This document shows positions 23,281 to 33,974 of a stretch of 64,000 nt of DNA, piece by piece. A program made the translations under genes and the position numbers. Origin of the DNA: Siderastrea siderea (lineage: Eukaryota; Cnidaria; Anthozoa; Scleractinia; Rhizangiidae); the NCBI GenBank assembly GCA_964030785.1, contig OZ034968.1:39413686-39477685 (forward strand), in the 5' to 3' direction. The notes beneath the pieces were generated by a model. That model did not search any database, had not been told where the DNA came from, and was given only the letters and a program-made list of their open reading frames with translations. Within the stretch, counting starts at the first letter, position 1, and each line of letters starts with the position of its first letter.

Positions 23281-23432
23281 TTCTATATACGGATCTGCTT
23301 ACCATATACGGATCTGCTTACCATATACGGAACATTAATATGCAAATGATATGTGCTCTGTATGTGTGGTAGCACGCATTTCTTACCCGTCGGACAGTTT
23401 CAGACTTTCATACAGGTACGTGAAACGATAAA
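23281..23432 (+). promoter_or_regulatory. region immediately 5' of AS3MT; 19-bp tandem repeat
   Basis: CATATACGGATCTGCTTAC is repeated twice at about 23285-23324, followed by CATATACGGAA. The remaining roughly 100 bases to the ATG probably contain the 5' UTR. A possible acceptor (TTTCATACAG at 23415) would allow an upstream non-coding exon. No TATA box or initiator can be assigned with confidence. Confidence 0.4.
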
Positions 23433-23602
23433 ATGAGTTCCGAGGACGCCGGTAAGGTCAAAGAAACTGTCAAAGACTACTATGGTAAAAGGCTCAAGAC
23501 TTCTGATGACCTTCAGACGAATGTTTGCAAACTCCCGAACGAGAGTATATCTCCTGCAGTAAAGAATGCTTTGAAACTCATACACAAAGAAGTATCCAGC
23601 AA
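23433..23602 (+). CDS. AS3MT: AS3MT exon 1
   Basis: The exon encodes residues 1-56 plus two bases of codon 57. It contains DYYGKRLK and DLQTNVC with Cys32. Donor is AA|GTAAGT. It aligns over its whole length with 58701-58870 (same length, about 50 of 56 residues the same), which supports this ATG and donor. Confidence 0.92.
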
Positions 23603-26600
23603 GTAAGTAACTTAGTCTGAAAATCTGTTTTCTTTCTGTGGTTGTAACACAGTAATCGGCTTGTCGTATTGAATTTTAGCTGAAAATTCCATTGATTTCT
23701 TTTGTTCGACCGATAATAACTTTTGAGTTCTTTGTTTTTGTTTAAATTAGCATAATAATATCAAAAACCTGAGTCATGTACTGTTTTTGTGAACTAAATA
23801 TAGCTATAAATGTTTCACATGCACGTTAACGACAACGTGCTCTTCTCTTTTTCATCCAAAGAACACAACGTTCGGTTGTAATTGTTCTTTATTGTTTGAA
23901 CTTGATAATATTAAGACACATGAATCCACTAAATCAAAGCGCGGTTTATTCCTAAACAGCGATCCTAGAATAAGCTCTATAGAGTATAAAAGGCTGAAAA
24001 AGGCTGTCGTATATAGATTCATAATTGTAATGTGATTTAACGGTCTACACGTTAGGGGCCGATTACATGGCGAGTTTCAGCCCGGGCTGACATTTTTCGT
24101 GCACTTACATAGCAAATTTCAGCCCGGGCTCAGTTAACTGAAATTGAGCTGGAAAATTTGCAGGGAAACGTTTTTTGAGGGAGAATAAAATCGGTGCACA
24201 TGCTTAACCTCACTTTTCAGCCCGGGCTGAAACTCTCTTCATGTAATCGCAACGTCCTTTTAAGAGGATTTGGACAGGAAGCCAAGCTGAAATCTCAGCC
24301 CGCCTAACCGGGCTGAAATTCGTCATGTAATCGGCCCCTTAGAGTGCATTAAAATCTTGAATATTAATTTTTATGCCAGCAGAGTCTTCGAATTATACTG
24401 GTTCTACACTTACCCAGTCTTTTTGGCAAAAAAAAAGGTCTTCAGAACAAATTTTTAAATCCCTGACTCATTGTATGCTCTCTTTTCTCAGATGATTCCA
24501 AATTTTGTGGTGCTTTGTATACACCATATTGAGTGACGCAGACATGTAAATAGCCCCTTTAATGGCGAATGGCATCTTGAAGGCCTACAATTAGCGGCTT
24601 ACGGGGGATGTCAACTCTAAGAATACTTGTTTCGGGAGAACGGCGAAATTTTGTCGGGAATCTGAAGATACTGCCGGGAATCGGGAGCCTCGAGAAATTA
24701 TGCGGGAAACTGCAAATAATATCGGGATATGACAGAATAAATTTGAACCTTGCATGTAATTTTGTTTTAATTTCAGGAGACGTTTCTGGCCTTTTGTCTG
24801 AGCGTGTATGTGTACGTGTATGTGTATGTGAGCGTGGTATATTGTAAATTGTAAGACTAAATTTAACCCTTCAGCTACAAATGTCCGGTGTATCATCTTG
24901 TTAAAAACCTCCTCTGAGTACGATTTTAATCGGTCAAACTTGTAAACTTGGGTGAAACTGCGCACATCAACGGTGCATGACAGGTTCTCCAAAATACGCT
25001 ACTCTGCGCTGTCGCTCATCAGTTACTGGACTCCCCAAATGCGTTCATTATTGGGTCATTTTAAGTACACAAAAGTTATTCTTCTCTGTGCTTTACACCT
25101 TCTTGACACTGTTTACTTTAAAAAACGTTGGAATATTAGGTTGGCCACAATGAGGTTGGTTTAGATTGTGGTATTATTAATGGCCATCTGAACTTCTGTT
25201 AAATAACTGGCCCCGGAAGTTTAATAAGCGGAAATCATTAGACAGTAATTCCGATCTACCCTAGGGGAATAACTTAAATGATGTCGCCTGGCTGTCTACC
25301 AAAGATAATAGACATACATTCAAAAAATCGGCTTCCTTTGTGACCACTTTTCTAATTAAGGTAATCACTGAGCCACAATAATGACATATACAGTTTTGAA
25401 GGTGCCCACAGCGTGAGATGATAGATTAACTAACAATGTTTGCCTTGTTCATGTATATGAGTTGGCGCAACCGCCTTAATAGCGGCCGACGTATAGCCTA
25501 TTCACAGGCCTCATTAATACTCTCTTAAGGGTACTTCTTTTAAAAATTTTCGTTCCTTTTAGTGTACTAAAATGGGACTAGCCTCCGCCGGGCACAAAAG
25601 TTCGAGAAATATTTTAATTAAGCAACCCACTGATTCAAATCACCAGCGTCAAAATGGCAATAGATCGAGTACTATTTTAGTCTCGACGAGGCTAACTGAA
25701 AAACAGGAAGTAAATAGGCGCGGCGCCATATTATCAATTGGTCTTAAGCACCAGACAATTCATCAAAGTGTAATATACCGATTTCATTCCAGTTCGAAAT
25801 AATAAACGTGCCAACCTCTGATTTTGGCGTCCTCGTCAGGACAGGGAGTCGTGGCAGTCACGCTACCGACATTTTCGACCACGGGAGTCCACGAAGGAAT
25901 TGTGAAAAATTCATTCAGATGTTCACATATCCAGAAATCGCAGACATTTGAGCCCACGGTCAACAAATCCTGCGGTAAATTGACCATCGAAGGGAACGCA
26001 ATAACAACAAAGAAATGTATGGAGATTAAAAAATTTCGAGAAATATCTCTCGATCAATTTGTTTAAGTATAAATGTGCAACCGGTTCATGGTAAACTGGT
26101 CTATCAAGAAAGATATAGTACAAAAAATAAGGTGGATACTTCGAATTTTATGTTTACTTTTTTACGGTTTTCTGTGAGCAGTTTAGCGGCCAAAAAATAT
26201 AAGGCGTGGAGGGGGATTTCATCGAAAAACCGAAAACTCATAGTTTATAAACAGCGATTACGGGTAAACATAATGGGATCGAAAAAATGTGCAAGTGGAT
26301 TCACTAAAACTATACATGGAACAAACTAACCTTACGATTTTCAGCTCCAACAGATTGATTTTGATGTTTACTTTTTGCACTTGAAAACCACGAAAAAATT
26401 GCATTCGGCCATACATTTGAAAGTCCTCGCTAAAGTCCAAAAATCCACTTTCTTGGAACTGCGATATTTCGGCCGAACCGGCTTCAAATACCCTACAAAA
26501 GCCATCCTTCGAAAGCTAAATTTCAGTACATTCGAATGTTAAGCGACATAGTTTGGTCAGTGGTTTTTATATGGTTTTTATATGGGACTTATTGCATCGT

Positions 26601-29600
26601 GCACCATCATGAAATATGAGCCCAAACTATACCGCTTCGATCAGCGGTATGCATCATTTAAAAGAGCTGTCTATGTAGGACGCCCGAAAAGGCGCGGGCT
26701 CTAATGTCCGCGATTTCTGGAGATGAAGATTGGTGCAAGCTCAATGGATGGTACGACAGCGAGTCATTGCCACCTGCTGCCGCAGAAGGAGAGGAGCCAG
26801 TGCCTGTTGGGCCAATGTGGCTCGCAAACGGCAAAGCCATGGCAGCTTTCCGCTCCGCCATCGCTGGCAACGAAGAACTCGAAAAAACCTTGTGCAGAGC
26901 TTTCAACTGTCAGATGAAGATCGACAGGAACCGGAAGTGATCCGCAAACACTTGCGGGAACACTTCATGGCAAGTGAAGGAGACTTAACGGAGAGAACAA
27001 GATTCCCCCAAATGAGACAAAAACACCAAGAATCTGTCACAGCCTGGGAAGGACGGGTCAAACAACAAGGTAGGAGTCAGTAGCACGACATGTCAAAATC
27101 AAAGAGCAGTTAGACAAAATGGAAAGCGAAGGGAAGATATGCCGACAGTACGAACCCACAGCTTGGTGCAGTAACATGATAGTCAGAAAGACAAAGGACA
27201 AATTTAGAATCTTTTTAGACCCATCAACAAAGCAATAAGAGTCCTAAAACATCCAATTCTCCGCTTTGAGGACATCTTGCCACAACTGCATGGTGCGAAG
27301 TGTTTCTCAGTTGCAGAAGCGATGTCTGGTTTCACCAACATACTTCTAGATCATGAATCCTGCTTGGCCACAACATTCCATACTTCTTTTGGAAAATACC
27401 GGTGGCTACGACTGCCATACGGAGTCTCAAGCGGACCTCAGGAGTATCAAGCAATACAACAAGAAGCCCTTGTAGGCCTGTTAGGTATCTGCAACATTGC
27501 TGAGAAGGATCATGATGGCAAACTGTACCATTTCCTGTTACGTATGCGAGAAGTAAAGCTCAAGCTGAATCCAACCAAGTGGACGTTTAAAACACAAAAA
27601 GTGATTTTCATGGGGTTCCAGCTCAGCTCTGAAGGGTTAGCCCGGCGGCATTTATGGTCGAAGCAATCACAGCAATCACAAGAATTAGCATTATTTGGAT
27701 ATGGTCAACTTCCTGGCAAGATTCTTCCCATAAACTGAGTGATGTAGTGAAGCCTTTAAGAGAATTGACCCACAAAGACGTCCCCTTCAAGTGGACTGAT
27801 GCACATGACAAAGCTGTTGTTGAGTCTAAGAATCTCACCACTCATGCCCCCCGTCTTACGTTATTTCAATCCTCAGTTGCCCGTCACCCTTCAAGTGGAC
27901 GCTTCTGGTGTTGGAGTTGGTGGAGTGCTCCTCCAGAATGATTAACCAGTGGCATTTTACTCAAACACCCTAACAGCTACAGAATAAAGATACGCTGTTA
28001 ACAAAAAAAGAATGTCTTGCAACATGCTTAGCTTTTGACAAATGGGGCAGTCTGCCTTACGGAAAGTCAGATATCACGGTACAAGCAGATCATCAGCCAC
28101 TGGATAGTATCTTTAGAAAACCTCTTAACAAAGCACCACGGCGCCTGCAAGCTATGCACATAAGCCTCCAACGATGGTCATCATTTGTGGTGAACTAGAA
28201 GAAAGGAACACAACAAGTCATAGCAGACGCCCTGTCAAGAGCTCCTAAATCACAGCCTTCCACTGCAAATCTTTCAGGAGAACACATATTTAGAGTGGAA
28301 TTGGAAACTTTAGCACTGGACAACTCTTGCATCTCCAGTTTTACCCTGGAAACCATGCCGGAGCAAACTGCACTGTACCCAGCACTGCAAAAGCTGTCAC
28401 TTCTCATAATGACAGGCTGGCCAACTTCCAAGAAGTGTGTGACCCCTTGGTGCGACCTCACTTCACTTTCAAAGATGAACTCTCTCTGCCAGATGGTGTA
28501 GTGTATAAAGGGCAGCAAGCAGTCATCCCAACCTTGATGAGACCAGCCATGCAGGACAAAATCCACAGAACACACTTTAGAGAGGGGTTGTGCTTTCGAA
28601 GAGCCAACGTATCCCTCTTCTGGCCTGGTATTACTTCAGATATCAAGAATAAGCGCATGTCGTGCCTTGTGTGTGCTCAATATACTGGTCAAGCCCCAAA
28701 GGAACCCATGCTCAGCCATGGTATCCCATGGTCATTAGTTGGCCAAGATATCCTGATGTGGGAAGGAAAATGGCATTTCGTCACCACGTGCCATTACAGT
28801 GATTGGGTCGAAATCGATATACTGCCCAATAACCTCACCGCAACAGTGATAGAGTTCACTAAAGCACTCTTTGCAAGGTTCGGGATACCTGATCGCCATG
28901 TCACAGACAATGGTCCGCAGTTTATCAGCACTGAATACAAGCAGTTTGTGAATGAATTTGGTTTTGAGCAAGTGACCTCCTCCCCGTACTGGTCGCAAGG
29001 AAATGGTAAGGGAGAAGCAGCTGTAAAAATTGTCAAAAGGATGTATCAAAAGAACAAGGATATTCACCTGGCTCTCCTGGACTACAGGAAAACCCCCCAA
29101 CAAGGACAAGAACACTCTCCTGCTCAAAGGCTCGTCTCCCGGTGCACAAGGGGTATCCTTCCTATCACACAAGCGCTTCTGCAGCCTGAAGTTGCATATC
29201 CTGGTACTGTCAAAGCCGAGACTGGGGCACACCGGACTAAAGCAAAACAGTACTATGACAGAAATCTGGGAGGAACGCCAAACGATGTAACTCAGCTAGG
29301 CCTGTGGGTATATGCAAAACCCAATCCTGAGCACAAGCATTCCCCCAAGCCTCACGGCATTGTTAGGAAAGTGCCCTCGCCCAGGTCGTATACTGTGGTT
29401 ACCCCTCATGGAAATGTTCGCAGAAATCGAGCACAGATCAGATTGGCTGCAGGCCCACTCCCTGGTGCAAAGAACTATATGTCCCAGCAAACAGGCGACC
29501 AAACACAACATTCAGAAACTTGTGAGGACGGTGAACCATTAGCACAGCCACTGCGTGCTACACGTAGACCAATGTCTCCACCTCAAAAGGAGCTACAGTC

Positions 29601-32600
29601 ATCACAAAAGGTCTCCCCTGAGCCAAAGAACCAAAGTCCAGCACCAAAGTACAGACTCACGACTGTGCATGCCCTATCAGCTACAACATAGGACTCCAAA
29701 AGTGCAGGGAACATCTCAACCCACAGTCAGGGTCAATCAACGGTGATGCAGACCGCAATACGACACCACCAAACGAAGTGAGGACTCGCCCTGACAGAGT
29801 CGTGAAAGCACCAACCCGCCAGGACTTATAGAAGCAGACAGAGACTCCATTGTGTGGAACAAGAAACATTTTATCTGAACATATTTACACATTTAAACAT
29901 CGATTTATAAGTTACAGTTAGGAAAACGCTCCTATGCATGACAGTGATGGGCGATATGTTTATGTTTAAACTGTGGTAGTACTAGGCTTGATCACTTGTG
30001 ACTAAACTTTTAACTTTCTCGTTAATACTGGTTCACCTTTTGTTTATATTGCACTACTCTCTTATTACTATCTTTTTATTTTTTTGACAAAAAAGGGGGT
30101 GTTACATCATGCTCCCGGCATTGTTATATCAAGCCTCAGCATGCTTTGGGGTGTAACAAAAACGTATCGCCCTACTGGAGTGTCCATGGTCGTCAAAATG
30201 GAGAACTCTCATCCAAAACAATGTTCGGAATCCCTTTGATCCCTTTGTAAACATCCAGACAGGGAAAATTTTAGTATTGCTCAACTTTGGTAATAACTCA
30301 TCAACAGTTAAAATAGGGTACTTTGGCACCTCGGTGGCCTTACTGGTGGTTTGTGGGATCAATACAAACGCGTATGCGACCATCAGGTTTTTCTCTTAAG
30401 CCACTGTTAGTGATCCACGCAGTCAGCTCACTGACTTTCTGCAAGATACCCTGCCCTTCCGGGTCCCGTATTGCCTCTGCTACTTTTGCCTCTTTAGCCA
30501 TAGGGCACCGATGGGGATGAGCTTGAACTGGAGTAACATTACGGTTCGTGGAGATGCGTAAGGGCGGGCCCAAAGTTCCTAACCCTGTATGAGCATCCTC
30601 GAAAACATTTAGGACTGTGACCTTGGTCAACTTTCCCCAGAGAACAGGTACATGGGAAAAACTAAACTGGCTGGGACTACTCACTACCAGCTTCTTTTTG
30701 GCAACAACCACAGCAGTATCATGTACGTCACTCTCATCTCCACGGCTATGGGCGACTGGATCAATACTACTGGGTGAGCCTGACTCGGCAACAATCGCAG
30801 CAGTATCATGCACTTCACTTCATCTCCATGGCTATGGGTGACTGTATCAACACTACTGGGCGAGTCTGACTCAACGGATTGAAGCTCTTTTGCTGGAATG
30901 TCATGTGGGATGGTTGGTATTGTGTCCCTTTCTGGAGGGTCACTGTCCCCCTGGGTACGTGATCCTTGTTGACACACCGTTGCATCACTGTCTTTCGGGA
31001 CACTCGGAGCTGACAGCGGAGTACTTCCTTTCATCTCAATCAGACCCAGTTTGACACAGTCGGATCCACTCAAAAGGGGTGGTTTTGATCCCATGACCTC
31101 TTTACTGTACACCTGAAACTTAAGAATGTAACACTTTCCTTGAGTTTCACAAACTAACTCAACTTGCCCTACAGGTGTGATGACACCTCCTCCATAAGTT
31201 TACAGAGTAGCGTGAGATGGCCGGATCAGGGAATTGACATCAAATCCTGCTGGAAACATACTCCAGAGATAGTCCACTGCCAGTGTATTGGTTGTTGATG
31301 CTGTATCAAATTGGAATGTTTCCAAACAAAGAAATTCCTAGTTGTTGATTATTTGATAGCGGCAAAGAACTTTTTTCCCTTCAGCACTGAAACAGTGCTC
31401 ACAGAGTGAACGTCCGAGGTAAACAAGTGATATACGTCTTGCCTGCAATCAGGACCAGACTCATCCACGGCATTCACATTCTGAGGTTTGCTCAGACATT
31501 TCCTGGCAACATGGCCGACTTAACCACATTTTCTACGCACATACTTAATTAAAACTGAACGACATTTTTCTCTAAGGTAACTAGGCTTAGCTCCACAATA
31601 GTTGCACACATTTTGGCACGATCCTTTGTGTTGATTATCACTCTGAAACTAAGGATTCTTTCCTTTCGCACGAGAGGTTTTATCTGTTTAGTTGACTTGT
31701 TCCTGGTCTCCCCGCACTTGCTCATCAGTCTTTTCGCATCAGTTTAAGATTCATAGTTCTTGGCTATTTCAACAACAGTACGAAACGCCACAATGGCTCC
31801 CTCCTAATTGCAATGGGTATTAGTATTCAATTTTCCTTGGAGAGTTTCATCTACTAAACCAGCAATTAACTTGTCACGACAAGCTTGATCCTCAAACTCT
31901 TCATATTCACAATATTTGGCTCGCTCTATCACTCGACATTCCCAGGAACAAATCGAGTTTCCATCAGCTTGAAACATGCGACCCATTTTCGTTCGCCCGG
32001 CTTGAACACTCACACTGCCACCAAATCTCTCAACGAGAGCTTGAAAAGTTTTTACTGGGATACCTACTATTATCCCCTTCAGATAAACCAAGAGTCTTGT
32101 TGCTTGGGTTTATTAGCCTCTTCTTCTTCGGTGGCAACGTAGCTCGCAGTGCACTCAAACAAAAATCCGGCTTTTTCCACTGAGCCGCTCCCGCCTTGCT
32201 GTCAGTGTCATATTAACATCCAGCTTTGGGACGAAACCATCCAATCACAGTGCAGTAGTCAATATAATCTAAAATGAAAAAGTCGAGGGCTTCTCGATCG
32301 TCTAATCCTTCCTGCATTTGAGGCTACAAAACGCCGACCGATGTAGCCGCCATTATGAAAGCAAACACGATCGTATTAACCAACTTGACAACAAAATGGC
32401 GGAACGAATCGAACGACAACCTGCCCACAGTTCGATTCCAAACATTTAAAACAGGGCAACAATAACTTACTTTTAACTTCAGGTGAGTGTTCGTCTTCTT
32501 CTGACACCATGTTGACCAACCGGTAGGGCACAAACAGGAACGATAAGTCAGGTGAAGCACAACGGACTTTATTCCAACAGTCGGCCATGCTTTCTCGTTT

Positions 32601-33926
32601 CACACACATGCACACACACACATACACACACAGAGACCCACACACGACAATATGCGCAACACCACTGAGCCTAAGTTACAGCAGTCCAACCAACGCTTCA
32701 AGTTCACGCGACGTGTAGGCGTTTACACCTGACCCTGATCAAAGAAAAGAAAAATCGTGAAGAAAATTTGTGCAGTCTTCGGCCTTGGTCTCTCAAGGGG
32801 TGTGTACAAAACAAAGGTCGCACCTTGAGTCAACGGCATCCTTGAGTCAAAGAATTATTTCTCTAGTGATACCAGTTCGGAAGATGATAACCGTCTCAGA
32901 GATTTGTGAATAATTGTGGAGAAAATTTTTTGACTAAATTGCATCCCAAACCAGTAACATGGGAAATTAATTTCTTTTGTTTTTGGAGGAAAAAATGTGT
33001 CGTTTATAATATGAAATAAAATAAGGTAGCATTTTGAAGAGCGAACAGCAGCACAGTTATTCGGCCGATAAGATTTCGTTTCCTATAACGTTGTGCGACT
33101 TAAGAAAAGTTTTAGCTACAGGGCGAATCCGAACAGGTCAACCTACGTTATCGTACATAAATTAGTTCTAAAGGCCCTGAAACAATCTGAGAAAACAGAA
33201 AACGACATTTCATGTATTTTCCTTACACTTTCCTCACAATCTAATCTTAAACGTACAGTTAACCCTTTTGTTATTTCACACCTCGATTACTGCAACATGT
33301 ACAGCATCTGCGACGGTCTTCCTCAGATTGACCTGGAAAAACGTCGAGGCATCCAAAACAGCGCTGCACGTCTTACAACAGAAACAAAGAAAACAGATCA
33401 CATTACTCCTGTGCTGAAGGATCTTTATTGGCTTTAAGTTTAATCTCGAATTACTTTTAAGATTTTATTTTTAACTTATAAACTCTTAATGGTCAATGTC
33501 CATCTTACCTGTCCTCTCTATTCCACGTCGATGAACCAGCACACCTCCTTCGTTCTTCTCATCGTTCGCTCCTCAAGATACCCAATGTTTCGACAGGCAC
33601 TTATGGCCATTGGGCTTTTTCGTTTTCTGGCCCGAAACTTTGAAACTCTCTGCCGGCATTTATTAAACTATCCGAATCATTACCAATGTTTAAAAGGAGA
33701 CTTAAAACTTACCTTTTAAATGATTAGTATAACTTTTATTCATTTATTTATTTATTTATTCATTCATATATATATTTATTTATTTATGTTTGTAATTGCC
33801 TATGTTTATAAGCTTTTTTAATGTTTGTAGATGTAAGCGCGTTGAGAATTTTAAAGACTCACATAAGAACCTCTCTTCTTCTTCTTCTTCTTCTTCTTCT
33901 TATTATTATTATTATTATTATTATTA

Positions 33927-33974
<48 letters not shown>

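Larger units (their letters stand above)
26704..30165 (+). mobile_element. Ty3/gypsy retrotransposon remnant, 5' and internally deleted
   Basis: In order on the + strand: a gag scrap (26860-27083), reverse transcriptase (27085-27640), RNase H (27740-28260), an intact integrase frame (28327-29691), a polypurine tract AAAAAAGGGGGTG (about 30090-30102) and the first bases of a 3' LTR (TGTTACATCATGC). The gag-to-RT join lacks the nucleocapsid and protease. The right side is cut off near 30165, where a second gypsy remnant in reverse orientation begins. It lies within AS3MT intron 1 in the gene's orientation. Confidence 0.85.
30129..32849 (-). mobile_element. second Ty3/gypsy remnant, minus strand, 3'-truncated
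   Basis: Reading leftward from 32849: LTR with AATAAA (32514-32849), primer-binding region TGGTGTCAGAAG (about 32513-32502), gag (32091-31804), CCHC knuckle (about 31550-31490), protease-like region (about 31330-31090), and the RT N-terminus (about 30580-30150), where it stops. RNase H, integrase and the 3' LTR are missing. It lies tail to tail with the + strand gypsy at 30.13-30.17 kb. Confidence 0.8.

Noticed and set aside
28789..28791. Apparent loss of an integrase catalytic Asp (Cys in TTCHYS)
   Set aside because: By alignment with retroviral integrases the first catalytic Asp is the one in VGQDILMW (residue 141), which is present. The Cys position is not catalytic.
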